DNA from: Ligustrum vulgare
Taxonomy: Eukaryota; Streptophyta; Magnoliopsida; Lamiales; Oleaceae
Assembly (NCBI GenBank): GCA_963555705.1
Contig: OY743189.1
Span: forward strand, 9,441,501 to 9,505,500
Reading direction: 5' to 3'
Length of the DNA: 64,000 nucleotides
Positions 11,426 to 23,560 of this stretch are shown here, in pieces (the first letter of the stretch is position 1; every line of letters begins with the position of its first letter). The notes under the pieces were generated by a model that did not search any database, was not told where the DNA came from, and saw nothing but the letters and a program-made list of their open reading frames with translations. Made by a program: the position numbers and the translations under genes.

Positions 11426-12124
11426 ATATCTACCCCACCACTTATTTTTTCACCACCCAATGTATCCACATCACAATGTCACTTAAAAATGTCAATTAAA
11501 AATGTCTATTTAGAATTACTCATTTTGATTTGTTTCATTCTTACTTTGCAAATTTACGTTGCAAATGTCAAGTAAGTAATTTCTTGGTTTATTTATAATT
11601 TTATTGATTTACTTATCTTATATATAATTTACAATATATAACTATTCGCTAACAACATGTTCGTTATAAGGGGTGGGTGCCTATGGTAATGCGGTGTCAC
11701 AATGAACGTTACAACTGATGGTTGTTTCAGTGGTTGCTGATGCTAAAATAAATAGTAAAATGTAGGTAACACATTGTGTCACAAGTGATGGAGGTGACAA
11801 TGACATAAATAAGGTAATGTGTGTAAAAAATGTAACACATTGTGTTGTAAAATTTAGCACATGTTTGGTATAGATTAATATTAGGTTTTTAGTAGATTTT
11901 GTTAAAAGTAGATGAAATACATGATTGAAAAGTTTTTGGTCCTATGAAATGTATTGTTAAAATTAATTATTAGTTTTCACTTAGTTTTAATGAGATTCTG
12001 TAGCTTCCACACCATATTCTATGAGTCAGGTATGAAAAAACAGTTACCGATTCTGCTTAGGAATCGCTAAACGAAAGGCACCACGCAGAGGCATATTGTA
12101 AAAAGTTAAAATAAAAAATAGTAT
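11426..12124. other. Unassigned AT-rich interval
   Basis: No gene seen. A short motif aacacattgtgt recurs at about 11769 and 11835. Nothing else is identifiable. Confidence 0.4.
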
Positions 12125-12965
12125 TGATATGATCCAGACCAGGCATCGAAGGGCGAAGTCGAGTCATCGACAATACGACAGTGATCTACGTGCAAAACGG
12201 AGTAAGTTTTATGTTGGAACCGAGCCGAGAAGACGAAAGAATCAAGCCGAGCCGAGTACACGAAATTATTTATGCAGAAAAGGCATTACGACCGTAATGG
12301 AAATCCTTCACGGCCGTAACTCATATAACTATGACCGTAAAAGCTACTGTCACGGCCGTAATCAACTATCGAGGGAAAATGCAGAATTTCAGCAGAACCA
12401 GGCTTACGGCCGTAAGTCTGAAAGTTACGGCCGTAACTAATAAAACAGTTTTGGATCAAAGAGGCCATTACGGCCGTAAAAGAATTCTTCACGGCCGTAA
12501 TTGAGAAGCGCCAGATTTTCCGGATTTTGGATTATTTTATTCCTTTTTTGGTTTTTAGGTTATTTTCCTAATTTAGTGTTTTAGTTTAATTAGAATTCTG
12601 TTTTGAGTAAATTAGAGGCTAGGTTATTTTGCTTATTTATATTCTTTGCCATGATTGTAAAAAAACAGTTTAGTTTGAGTTTTGAGATTAATAAAGTTGA
12701 GAGAGTTTTCTCCAATTAAAAGGTTGAGGAGTCCCTTTTGTGTTCTTCGAGAACAAATCCAACTTATCAAATATTGTGAAATATTTGTGGCGTTGAACTT
12801 ATCAAAAATTCGCGAGAATGTTTGTGGCGTTTCCAATTTAGAATCTTATCAAGGAAATTGACAAGTCCTTGTGGTGTTTCGAAAACCTTGGATCTCGATT
12901 CCGCATCGTCAATTTCTTGCGTCATGAATCTTGGGTCAAGGTCCTATCGTTACGGCCGTGCCATA
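12125..12965 (+). repeat. Divergent LTR of the ACGGCCGT family (solo or truncated)
   Basis: Begins TGATATGATCC and follows the same order of blocks as the LTRs at 29456-30406 and 32791-33745: the AGGCATCGAAGGGCGAAGTC block, the array of ACGGCCGT palindromes (12285-12500), a TTTGGTTTTTAGGTTATTT block, a GTTGAGAGAG block and a GGGTCAAGG block. After about 12945 it departs from the other copies and instead has two more TTACGGCCGTG motifs. No primer site or partner follows. The frame 12129-12440 (103 codons) is a translation of the array, not a recognised gene. Confidence 0.7.
12285..12500. repeat. Array of TTACGGCCGTAA-type palindromes
   Basis: Eight copies of a 10-12 bp palindrome with core ACGGCCGT or ACGACCGT, each spaced a few tens of bases apart. 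Each is TTACGGCCGTAA or a one- or two-base variant such as CACGGCCGTAA. Two further copies lie at about 12949-12984. Confidence 0.85.
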
Positions 12966-13389
12966 TGCTGGTTACGGCCGTGACAGTCCTTCTGCATAAT
13001 TTTTGGTTCTTTTCGACATGGTTTGATCTTCAAAGCTCGTCGAACCTGTTGAATTCTTGTTTTGGCTTGAATATTTAAATTTTCCTGTCAAGCCTACTAT
13101 GACTCCGATTGTCGAGGGTCTGGAACACATCAAGTATTTTAAGACTAATAAATATTTTAAAGTAGTGGAATTTAGGCCTACGTTTGTGTTACTAAAATGA
13201 TTATTTAGATTTGAGTACTATAATAATATAATTTCATATGTGTCACGACCATGTAATGTAAATAATTCCATGAAATATAACCCAATTTAAAGGAGTAATT
13301 CCATGAAATATATATATTGAATAGTGATTGAAGCTTGAAAGTCGTTGATTGAACAGTGGTTGTCTGTAACTTTTCCAAAAGTAGGAATC
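12966..13389. other. Unassigned interval
   Basis: No gene seen. A TCCATGAAATATA word is duplicated near 13268 and 13300. Confidence 0.4.
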
Positions 13390-14830
13390 TTTTAAAGAAA
13401 AGCTTGTCTTCCACACCACCAAAAGTTAGAAAAAGGAGTCAAATTAGATCTGACAAATATTGATATTTCTTTTGAGCTGGCAAAGATTGAAGAGTATGTC
13501 TTTTGATCGTTAAAATTTGTATTCTCTGAAATCATCAAGGAAACTCCGTTCATATAGTCATTTGGTCTTTTGAAATTCTTCTTGAAGAGATTTGTCAATG
13601 TCAATTCCGTAACAATCATCTTCATTTTGATAAAAGTCGTCGTCGAAATCAGCTTCGGAGCTAGTTTCAAAAGAATCTTGAACTGAAGAATTTGAAGCAT
13701 TTTCAACAAGAGGAGCAATTTTTTCTGCTAAAATCGTCATTTCTTCAGGACTGGTGCATTTTGCAAGGAGTGCTAATAACCTACTCTTTTCGGCGAGGAA
13801 ATTAGCATGAGCATCTTGAAGTTTCTTTGATGGTCATTCTTCATTGTTTTTTAGATTGATCTAGCATTGAACTGCCTTGGGACATCAATTTGTTTCGTGG
13901 AACTTTGACAACCATTTAATTTTGAAACTTCTCATAATCCTTTTAGGACTAAGAGGATTATTTGTTTCTTGAACAATAAAATAGTCCTAATAAAGAATCC
14001 ATGAGACTTTAAAATTGAGGGTAAATTGAAAAAGAATAATTTCTTGAGGCTTTAACAATGGTTTTGCCTCATTTTTGAAGTGGTTAAGTCCTTGAAGAGA
14101 GAGACTGGGTTAAATATTTTCTTCAAGTCCAAAAAACTCAAACCAATTTTGAAACCATTTTGAAAAATTATTTTGACGATTTTGATAAGGATTGAAAATA
14201 TCGTTCATAATTTTTTTAAATTCAGAAGGGGCATTCTTGAGACCAAAAGGCATGACATTTCATTCGTATTGACCAAATGGAACATTGAATGCAGTTTTGT
14301 ATATGTCTTCTTCTTTGACTTGAATCTGCCAAAAGCCAAATTTCATATCAAATTTTGAGAAGATAACTGCTATGAGAAGTCGATTGAGAAGATCTTTCTT
14401 TTGAGGAAGTGGATTCCTTATCCACTGAAGAGCAGAATTAAGAGGCTTCTAATTGATTACAAGTCTTGGAGCACCACGCTCAATTTCTGCTTGATTGAGA
14501 ACATAGAACGTTGAACAATTCCATGGAGATTTACTAGGAAGAATGAGTCCCTTTTCAAGTATATCATGGATTTCCTTGGTACAATAATCAAGGAGTTCTT
14601 TGTTCATTTGAATAGGTCTTGATTTAGTGGAATCATAGAGTCGTGGAAATCCGAATTAAATGGAAGAGAGACAATATGTGTCTTTCTATTCCAGAATGCA
14701 ATTGGAATGGTGGAACATACTTCAGTTTCGAATTTTTGAAGAAATTGAGAAAATTTTTCTTTATTAAAAGATTTTTGAATATATATATCTTCCAAAGGGG
14801 AACTACTACATTCAAGGCCATTTTTTCATT
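13390..14830 (-). pseudogene. Endogenous caulimovirid (plant pararetrovirus) fragment, RT and flanking pieces
   Basis: The minus strand from about 14795 to 14170 holds protease-to-reverse-transcriptase sequence. Visible blocks include KSRPIQMN, the LINYKPLN-type block (here LVINYKPLN), FDMKFGFWQIQ and MPFGLKNAPSEF. These match the RT of Caulimoviridae rather than gypsy or copia RT. The reading stops before the catalytic YxDD block, and what follows at 14170-13390 is in other frames. That part includes an acidic, Ser-rich segment (frame 13558-13740) that could come from the virion-protein region, so the fragment appears rearranged. Many stops make it non-functional. The genus is uncertain; Florendovirus-like or Petuvirus-like is most plausible for an old angiosperm copy. 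Confidence 0.7.
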
Positions 14831-15240
14831 CTACATATACTGAAACCCTAGTCCCAAGTCCTCTCCAAATTCTCATATCAACTCTATTGCAAATTTTTTT
14901 TATAGCTTGATTTTAAAATTCATCAAGCATGAGGTGCCGAATTCGGAGCAAACGCTCGGAAGAGCATTGTCAATGGAGAAACTATTGGGACTCATAGACG
15001 AGTTCTTTAAGAGGAGGGATGCATGGCAGGACGTTCCTGATGATTATGAACCAACTGGGCCACGCCATCCCCAGCCTTTGCATCTCTTTTGAGGCTTTTG
15101 GATTTTGCTTTGTCATTGAAGAAATATACAACAAGATCTACTCCCCCAACTCATGCTCACTCTCACTCCACTTCTACTACTACTCTTGATGGTTCTTCTA
15201 CTTCTGCTTTTCATTAGAATTCCTCTCTATCTACAAGGTA
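14831..15240 (+). other. Unrecognised short ORF region
   Basis: The frame 14907-15092 (61 codons) reads in a hydrophilic, protein-like manner (contains LGLIDEFFKRRDAW and a Pro-rich GPRHPQP tail) and lies directly behind the pararetrovirus fragment. The sequence after its stop is a Thr/Leu-rich CTACTACTACT run. I do not recognise the family. It could be a gene fragment or chance. Confidence 0.25.
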
Positions 15241-16560
15241 ATAATGGATCTTTGTGATCAGGTGACTTGGTGTGTTGGGTTTAGATTGAATCGTAATTGG
15301 CGAACACATACAATTTGTAATAGTGGGGCATAGAGATAAAAATGTGTTTTTCAAGGTAGGCCTTAAGGGGATTCGGGGGGTAGCAGCTCCAAAAACCTTT
15401 TTCTTTTTTTTTACGAAGAGATTGAAAAAGCACTTGAAATTTTATTACAATTGTTCTCTATATTTAAAATATTTGTCCATAACTTAAACAAATAAATAAT
15501 TGTAAATAAATATTCAACAAGCATCAGTTCATAAATCATATTTCAATCCAAATACAAAAATTGAAAATCACAATAGTAAACAAATATTCAACAAATAGAA
15601 TACTGCAAAAAAAAAAAAAAAAAAAAAGGTAGGAAGGAAGTTGGTCAAACATCGGTTTGTCTACTTGTACATTTGAAAGGTTCTTAATCTATTCACTGAA
15701 ATGAGATTTTGAAACTATTTTCTAATTTAAAAATAAAAGACAAAATTTACTGGGGCACGTTCCCTAGTAGGCCCCAATTTGTGTCCGCCTCTGAACAGTT
15801 CCTAAGTACCCACAAATGAATGGGCAAATTACGAATTGACTTTGATTTTAAAGTATAATATCAACTAATTATGAATTTTGGTTGATACCATACATTACAA
15901 AAGCTTTATGATAAATACATTGATTCTATTATACAACTGATGTTTACATCTTTGAAATAACTTGTTGGAAATATACATTGCAAGTTTAGAAAGGAAAAAA
16001 TGGCTTAAAATGTGCAACGATTAGAAAATATTAAAAACTGATTTCAGTTTTAATCCTAAAATCTGCTGTTTTTTAAATCAAGCCTACTAAAAAGATAATC
16101 ATGTTGCATAGAGACGCCCCTGCTTCAGCTTTTCTAAATTCAACTTCCTAAAAGGATTATTTCACACACCTGCGTAGTTGAAGAACAGACCTGCAGTTCT
16201 AGTGCTGACGGAATGTTCTTTAAGGTAAAATGATGAAATAGAATGGCTTTTCCTTTAATATAACGTCAACGTTAATATTTGGTTTTTTTTTTTTTTTTTT
16301 TTTTTTGCCCTTTCGAAACATTATTTCCGTGCTTCAAACTTGATCATAATTATGGATAAAAACTTGAGATATCACAACATGGGACTGGAATGATAGAACT
16401 AAATAAAATGTTGTTTGAACTATATATTGTAATGGTTATTTTTCTCACGTGTAACAATTGCACAAGTTCATAATTTGCTCTCTCGTGGAAGATTTACAGT
16501 ATTATTATGTAATTATTTTGTGGGTGCTTTGTTTCAAAATTTTGCCTCTAAAATTATATT
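15241..16560. other. Unassigned AT-rich interval with poly-A and poly-T runs
   Basis: Contains a run of about 22 A (15606-15627) and a run of about 25 T (16281-16305). Near 15750-15795 the wording GGCACGTTCCC...GGCCCC...GTCCGCCTCTG resembles the end of some plant hAT elements (CAGAGGCGGAC on the minus strand), but I found no partner end. No gene. Confidence 0.4.
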
Positions 16561-16565
16561 TGATC

Positions 16566-16929
16566 TGCGGAATAAAGTGATTGTTCACTTAATCCACATG
16601 ACATCCTATGATTGACACTTCACTTATCTATAGGATTTGAATTTGAATAAGAGGGGGAAACCCTTTCTTTGTTCATTAGACTTGGAAAATAGTGGGTGAA
16701 GAGATAGAAGTGGGAGATGTCAAATATCTTCGGTGAAATCTTGTTACCTCATGCGAACCTAGATCCGGTTGCCATTTCTCGAGGACGACGGTGTTATGTT
16801 CTGGTGCGTTTAAATGGTAGAAATCTGAGCTCAAACAAGGAACAAGAAACATCAACAAAGCTGGACAGATTCCTCAAAATTGCTAGAATCATTTTCTTCA
16901 ATTTGGGAAATGAGCTTTGTAGCTCAACA
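16566..16929 (+). repeat. Copia element 1, 5' LTR
   Basis: Starts TGCGGAATAAAG and ends CTCAACA, preceded by TGATC. It aligns along its full length with 43429-43792, with scattered differences. Confidence 0.9.
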
Positions 16930-16931
16930 AA

Positions 16932-16943
16932 TGGTATCAGAGC
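16932..16943 (+). other. Copia element 1 primer binding site
   Basis: TGGTATCAGAGC, two bases after the LTR, complementary to initiator Met tRNA. Confidence 0.9.
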
Positions 16944-17580
16944 TATGGTGAAGTAACTGGGTGAAGAGAAGCTGTAGAAAAACCGAGCAAGAAGCAGTAG
17001 GCAGAGTGAAGCGAAATTTGTTCATTTTTCAGATTCTGGACGGACTGAAAAATGGTGATTCTAGACGATCCAAATCTCCGATGGACGATCGGGGACCACC
17101 ATAAGAACGGACTTGTCGAGGAGAAGACTCGACTGAAATTTGACGTCGATCCGACGGTTGAAACAAAAGTTATTAGCCGAAGAAGAAGATACTGGAGGAC
17201 TGAAAAATAGCGATTTCGGCTTAACGGGAGCTCCAATTGATTCTGTTTTCGAAGTCCATTTTGCCATATCAACTCTCGATTATACGGACACAGAAAAGTT
17301 CGCTCGATTTGCATTGGCTATCCCTTGTTTTAATTACGTATTTTATATTCTAGAGGCTATAGTGAGGTGGCCATATAGTGTTGGGGGTTACCTTGTCGGT
17401 AACCATTGCTTGTTAGTAGAACTCACATTGGATTGAAATTCGTCTAAGTACTTAATTTCTTGAAATTGTCGTGTGTTACTTGTTATTATATTATTTATGT
17501 AATCATCTTGAAGAGTAATTTCCGTAAAATTGGTTTGATCTTGCATTTGTGTGTGGGTAATTGCTTTGTGTTAACTTGTT
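16944..17580 (+). other. Copia element 1 untranslated leader
   Basis: Between primer site and gag. The frames here (for example 17140-17436) are not recognised and are probably leader. Confidence 0.5.
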
Positions 17581-17589
17581 TGAATTTTC

Positions 17590-18508
17590 ATTATTTGCAT
17601 TATGGGTTTTCGTGTTGAATTGTGGCAATTTAACGGTAAGGGAGGCTACTCCATTAGGAAGCAAAAAATGAAGGCTATTTTAATTCAAAAAGAGTTTCTA
17701 AAGCACTTGAAGACCATAGTACTTATTCAAAAGCATTATTAGATAAGCCGGTGAAATTGCTGAGATGAATGAAATTGCACATAGTTGTATAATATTGCAT
17801 TTTTCTAATGATATAGTGGGGCAAGTTGAAAAGCACACGACTGCTAAAGATTTGTGGGAAGCACTTGACAAACTTTTTTTGACAAAATCTTTAACAAAGA
17901 AGATACATTTAATTTTAAAACTTTTCAACTATAAATTGGATCAATGAAAGGATCTTGAATCTAATTTGAGTGAGTTTAACAGTCTTGTCAAATGTTTGAA
18001 CCACAATGGAAAGAAATTTGATGATGAATATCTCGCTGCTATTATGCTAAATGTCATGCCTGAATCTTATAGAGATGTTAGGAATGCTATCACATATGCT
18101 AGGGACACTGTGACCTTAGATATTGTAGTTGAAGCTTTAAGGGCTAGGGAGCTCGAAATGAAGAGGGAGTCAAGGGGTATCATCTCAAGGGAAGAGAGAT
18201 TGTTTAGTGGTTTTAGAGGGAGAAATGAGTCGAGAGAAAACCACTTCCAAACGAAGAAGGGTAGAGGAAAATCGAAGGGTAGGTCCAAGTCTCGGGATAA
18301 GAATGTTAAGAAATGCTGCTATTGTGGTAAAATTGGACATTTCAAAAGAGACTCTGATGACTTTAAGAAGAAACATAGACCTCAACAGAGTGGTGATCAG
18401 AACCTAGTGGCTGTAGGTGATGCTTTTGATAGTCTTCATATGATGACCGTGGCATGTGATGATGATATTGTCAATGAAAATTTAAAATTGTCTAAATTTT
18501 ATGTTTAA
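17590..18508 (+). pseudogene. gag: gag of copia element 1
   Basis: The N-terminal block with LWQFNGKGGYS and KQKMKAI begins near 17609, in a frame interrupted by a stop after about 30 residues. The frame 17765-17947 gives the UBN2-type gag core (TAKDLWEALDKLF). After one stop (17945) the frame 17966-18508 gives the rest (FNSLVKCL, LNVMPESYRDVRNAI), a basic Arg/Lys/Ser-rich segment and the zinc knuckle CCYCGKIGHFKRDSDDF. In the knuckle the fourth ligand, normally Cys after Asp, is Ser. The frame ends at the edge of the nested SIRE array. Confidence 0.8.
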
Positions 18509-18522
18509 TGAACAGACTGTCA

Positions 18523-18534
18523 CAGATATGTCTG
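18523..18534. repeat. CAGATATGTCTG near-palindrome in SIRE leader
   Basis: One of several CAGAYRTRTCTG-like words in the non-coding parts of the SIRE array. Others are near 24909-24921, 25584-25596 and 25620-25631. Its presence here suggests the SIRE-derived sequence reaches to about 18510. Confidence 0.4.
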
Positions 18535-18589
18535 AATAGTAACGAATTAACAGTAAATCGTTAAGATTAGTTATTAGCGTAATACAAGA

Positions 18590-19787
18590 TGAATCTTGCA
18601 GATGCAGATTCGTCTGGCTTGAAAAACGTAAATAGACAGAATAAATTATGCAGAATTGTAAGTAGACAAGAACACAATATTTGAGCTTAACGTGAGAAAA
18701 ACCCTAACAGGGAAAACCCACAGCCTCCACCCTACGGAAAAAAATCAATCACTATATAAGAAAAGAGTTTATACAGATCAATCTAAACTACAGGATAAAT
18801 CTATGCATAGACTTATCAAACGTCCAAGAAATAGATCACTCCCTGATCCTTCTATGTCATGTAATATGAGCTGGCGTCCCACCACTCTTCAGTAGCTTTA
18901 TTTGATACTGCAACGCTCTTCAGCAACCTCGAACTCTCGTTCGAATATGATTCAAACCTCCGGTTTAATCTTCACGCTGAAAACCTTTTCTAAGTGATTG
19001 ATTCCTCCTCCCGGAGAACCGAAGTCACAACACAATTGAAGCTTTGAATATTAGTGCACCACATGAAAATTGGCTTCCTGACTTCTTGAAGAAAACGTCC
19101 CATTTTCTTTAATTTAAATACAATTGGATTGCTTGTTCATCAAGAATCCTTGTTGCATTCAATCTTGATTTCCTGCAATAAAATCAAGAATAAGATAATT
19201 AGAAATAATGGTAAGATAATCATAAATCTTTCCATAAGTGAAGATAAGGTAAGTGATTCTCTATTGGTTATGGAATAAAAGACCTTACCATATGAAGTGA
19301 TAAACTTGATTACCAAGGACCAAGATACTCAGCCATATCAAGTAAGAGATCTTACCATTTTTTATTATGCTCGGCCATTAAGAGATTTTCGGCCAATCAC
19401 AATATTCCTTGATTAATATTTCTTGATGTAATCTTACCATAAGAGATAACCTTATATACCAAGAATCAAATCATCAAGATTTCGGCCTAATCACAAGCTT
19501 ATCCTCGCCCAATAATAAACTTGGATATCAAGGAATAAATCATCAAGAAACTCACAAGATTTTGAGATCAATATTGATCAAAGCTCAATATTTCTTGGTT
19601 AAACAAAATCATTATCTCCAAAAATAAAATGATACAAATATAGGAGATATTATATTCAAGAAATATTTACGAAATTTAATTAAAGTTAATAAATTACTAA
19701 ATACACATTATTTAGTAATTATATTAATTTTACTTAAATTACATATTTGTAGAAAAATATAAAATGCCAACTTATACTAAGTTAACA
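18590..19787 (-). repeat. SIRE 3' LTR (1198 bp)
   Basis: On the minus strand it begins TGTTAACTTAG, immediately after a purine tract (AAAAGGGGAGAT), and ends GATTCA. It aligns with 36656-37840 end to end, with a few substitutions and a 13-bp insertion relative to the other copy near 19094. Beyond 18590 the sequence still resembles the post-LTR leader of the other copy for about 30 bp. Confidence 0.85.
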
Positions 19788-20508
19788 ATCTCCCCTTTTG
19801 GATTTTTCTAATTTTCCGAAACCTAATCATCACAAGACGAAGTAGAACGTAAGTATCAAGCTCCCCCTATCAAAAATCTCCCCATCAAGTTATGCATCAT
19901 AACAATCAACAAATGCATGTAGAGAGTATCAACACATAGGGAGCATTAAAACGTACTTCATCAGTAAAATAATACCAAAAAGATGATAAGGCTACTCCCC
20001 TTTTCGGAACAGGGAGAATAAGCCATTAGTCTTTTAGAACCTGCACGGAGAAAACTGAACGTAGACTAAAGTTGATCACAAAAACAATTGTTTTAAAACA
20101 AAACACAAGAACATTGTTTCAAAATCACTGAAATGAATAGATGGATTTGGCAGGGTGGAGATCAATCCTAGGTCTTCTTTGCTTCTTTGAGTTAGGGAGC
20201 TTCTTGGATGCAACCTTCCTCTTTTATTTGGATTCCACTAGAGCTACATCTTTTAAAGAACCTCCAAGCAACTGATCTAATGTGTCTTCAAGTCATTTGA
20301 CACACACCCTGAGGTCAGATACGTCTACCTTTAACCCGACAATTTCTGCTTCTAGCTGGCCAATTCTGACATCCTTGCCAGATGAATCCTATTCTCCAGC
20401 AGTGTCAAGCAAAACCTGTTTCCTGTGAGAGGTCTGTACCTCCAATGTTTTCTTGCATCTGACCCTATTTAGAAACTTGGGAGTGATCACCAGATCATCC
20501 TCTAGCGT
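19788..20508 (-). other. SIRE region between env-like ORF and 3' LTR
   Basis: Copy of 37841-38501. Ends with the polypurine tract next to the LTR. Near 20200-20330 the minus strand has a Lys/Glu-rich readable segment that is a C-terminal continuation of the env-like frame in degenerate form. Confidence 0.55.
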
Positions 20509-20996
20509 CTAAACATCCTGATCATGAAGAAATTGTGAAATAATCCAAGGATAAACCAACAAATAGGTATTACCTTGTCGAGGCCCACTCCTCGAGACCC
20601 TACCAACAATTGAGTTCCAAATACGGGCATCTAGGTCAATGTTTCGTTTAGTGCCAAGGAGAAGAAAAGTTCTAGCAGACTCTCTCTTAAAACTTGAATC
20701 ATGGATGAACTGATCAAAATTTGCCTTCACAATTTTATGAAGAATTTGATAATTCTTTGACATCTCTGACCTAGGTAAGTGTTTTAACCCTTTCACCGGC
20801 CATGTGACCTTTCCTCCCAACAACTCCATAGTAATTTCATCATTTGTGGCTTCCATGGACTCATCTTCGTCATCCACATCTTCATTCAATCCTTACCACT
20901 TTCTAAGTTCCTTTACAGAGATTTTAATCAATTGTCCTCTAACAAATAAAGAAGTGGTAAACAGACATTCCTTGGAGTTAAAGTCAATAGGGATAT

Positions 20997-22103
20997 TGTA
21001 ACGCCCCGAATTCCGTGGAGCTCGGGACGCCACGTCATCCTTTAAATATGATTTTATTGCGGAAATAATTAAAAATTTCAAACATCATATTTATTATTTG
21101 AAACCTTAAAAACAACATTTTTGCGAAAGAAATGAATTTATAAAACATCACATCCATTGTTTAAAAGCTAAAGCGGAAACTAAATTTTAATCAATTTAAC
21201 TAAAACAATTCATAAAAATTAAATCTTAAGTTTTAAAGTAAAGTAACGATAAATAATTAAATTGAGGACAATTATGAAACTTGACTTAAAAGAAAAATTA
21301 ACATTATTTTTGATTTTCCACCGCTGTCATTTCATTCGCCGTCAACTCCGTCATCTGCAAAATTTTGTTTTGGAAAACGTGAGTATTTCAAAGAAATACT
21401 CAGTAGACTCGCTCACAATAATCATTTAACATTATAAATTAAAACACATAATTATGAAATTCAAGTCTCAGGTGTCTAACGATCACCAGTATTCTCATGA
21501 ACATACAAGTTCAAGTCTCATGCATTTAAGCAAGTAAATTATCGTAACATAGTCTCATGCTTAGAAAAGTAAGTAATTCTCATGAATACAATCATACATG
21601 TTAAACTTATAATCAAAATAATTATTGATCCGCACTTTTGAAAAATGTAAGTTTGTAGATTAGAGTCTACCTTAATTTCTCGAGTATTGAGCAAAAGGAA
21701 ATAATACTTCTAATTCTCTCGCGCCTCGTCTAGTCCTATAAAATAAATATATAATTAAAATTTTATTTTGGATTAATCAAGTTTAAAAAGATGAATTTGT
21801 GTAAGATCAAGTTTTTAAAAGGTTTAAGGGACTAAATTGAAATTTTCAGAAATAAAAAGGGCTGATTCACATAAATAATAAATCTTGGGACTGTTTTGAG
21901 AAATTTTCAGAAATAAGGGGGCTGGTTAAGATATTTCAAAACTGAGGGGCTTAAAATAATAACTTTTAAAACATAGGCTAATGATTTGAAACATTATTCA
22001 TTTGGAAGGACTAAACTCAAAGAAAATGAAAGTCGAGGATTATATGGCAAAATTTGAAAAATCAACATCTAATATAAAAATTTTCATTTCTCCCTCTCTT
22101 TGT

Positions 22104-22149
<46 letters not shown>

Positions 22150-23560
22150 AAAATGGGAGGGGCTTCGCTCCTCTGAAATTTCCAACCGCCGGCGATATTG
22201 TCGACGCAGCGTGTCGGTGACCGGGTAGTTGGTGGTGCTTGGACTGGGTTTATGCAGTAGGCGGTAGAGATGATGATGCATAGGTTTTTGTGGGTGTGGT
22301 TGTGGGCTGCAACGGATCTTGGGTGTAGGCGGTGGTCGAGGTGGTGATGATGATGATTCAAATGATGGTGAAATGGTGGATTGGAATTGTGGTTGCTTGG
22401 CTATGGCAGTGGCTGATTTGGTGTTGCCGTTGGTGATGCTGGTTGGCTATGGATGTTGGTGGTGATTGTTGATTGCGGTGTTTAACAGTGGTGATTTTTT
22501 GTTGGTGCGTGAAGATGGTTTGCAGAAATGTGGTTTGGCTAAGGTTCTGAATTGTGGCAGTGGGCAGGGGCTCGGTGGTGTGAATAGTGAATTATAGGCT
22601 GGTTTTAATACAGTTTTTGGTAAGCTAATTAAATCAATAATTGGGAGGGATTCAAGGGAAAATTTGAACAATTGATTCAATTATACAAGGGGAGATGACA
22701 TGGATTGAGGGAAGGTGATGGGGAAGAAAAATGTGCTTAATATGAAAAATGGAAGTTGGGGAGGAATTTTTGGGGAATTAACAATCATCCATGAATGTGT
22801 AGAGCTTGATACTTGGAAGAGGAAAATTTATAGGAAGAAAGAAAAGAAAATGTGAAGTGGAAGATTGTAGTAATAATTGGGCTTAAGGAGTGATCATGGG
22901 AAATATAGAACTTGTTAAGAAATGTGATTGAATGGAGTTGTCAATTTGAATGAGTTTTGTAAATTAATTATGTAAGGGGGAACACAATTTGAGTAAGAGA
23001 GAAATATTGAATTTGATTGACTTAAATTGAGAAATTATAAAATTGGGAAAAATTATAAGAAACATGCAAGAATGAGATTTGATTGAGGGAGTTGAGGGAG
23101 AGAGTTAAGGATTGTAGAACTGGTATGGACGTGTATGGAGGCAAAATTTTGGAAAATAAGAATTTGTTGTAAAGTGGAAAAAGAAATCTAGGGAATAGAT
23201 GACTAGGTGAATGGTCGTTTCTAAATTGGGATTAAATAGAAATTAAATATGTTTAAATTGGACAAGATATCAGAATTTGAAAATTTTGAACTAGGAAATA
23301 ATAATTTGAGATTTTAAAAATAATTTTAAATTGGAGATTTATCTACAATTGGAAGTTTGAACATAAAATAGATACTGACATTGGGACATTTTTAACTTGA
23401 AATCGGAATTGGACTAACATTTTTAAATGATTTTAATTTCACTTAAAATGGCTAGACACACATGAGTTTTAAAAATAAATTGGCAAAATCGTAGTAACAC
23501 GTTTTTTAAAGATAAAAAATATTTATTCAAAATAAATCACGAAAATTCTCAGTCGCTACA
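20997..23560. mobile_element. Solo LTR, 2564 bp, in SIRE env-like region
   Basis: Starts TGTAACGCCCCG and ends GTCGCTACA, flanked by GATAT on both sides (20992-20996, 23561-23565). Copy B of the SIRE region shows the uninterrupted site (gggatattggc at about 39040), confirming the insertion. The ends (TGTAACG and CGCTACA) and the 5-bp duplication fit an LTR of a gypsy-type element that lost its interior by LTR recombination. No coding sequence is recognised. It contains a (GA)n run at 22109-22145 and a GTGGTGATGATG-rich stretch at 22220-22480. Orientation cannot be fixed. Confidence 0.85.
22109..22145. repeat. (GA)n microsatellite
   Basis: 37 bp of uninterrupted GA dinucleotides inside the solo LTR. 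Confidence 0.95.

Noticed and set aside
15750..15795. hAT-like end (CAGAGGCGGAC on the minus strand)
   Set aside because: No partner terminus or 8-bp duplication found within reach; kept only as a remark.
18585..18589. CAAGA as target duplication of the SIRE element
   Set aside because: Sequence below 18590 still resembles the post-LTR leader of the other copy, so it is element sequence, and no matching copy exists at the other end.
22002..22361. Frames with Arg-Glu or Ser-Leu runs
   Set aside because: Translation of the (GA)n microsatellite in the solo LTR.
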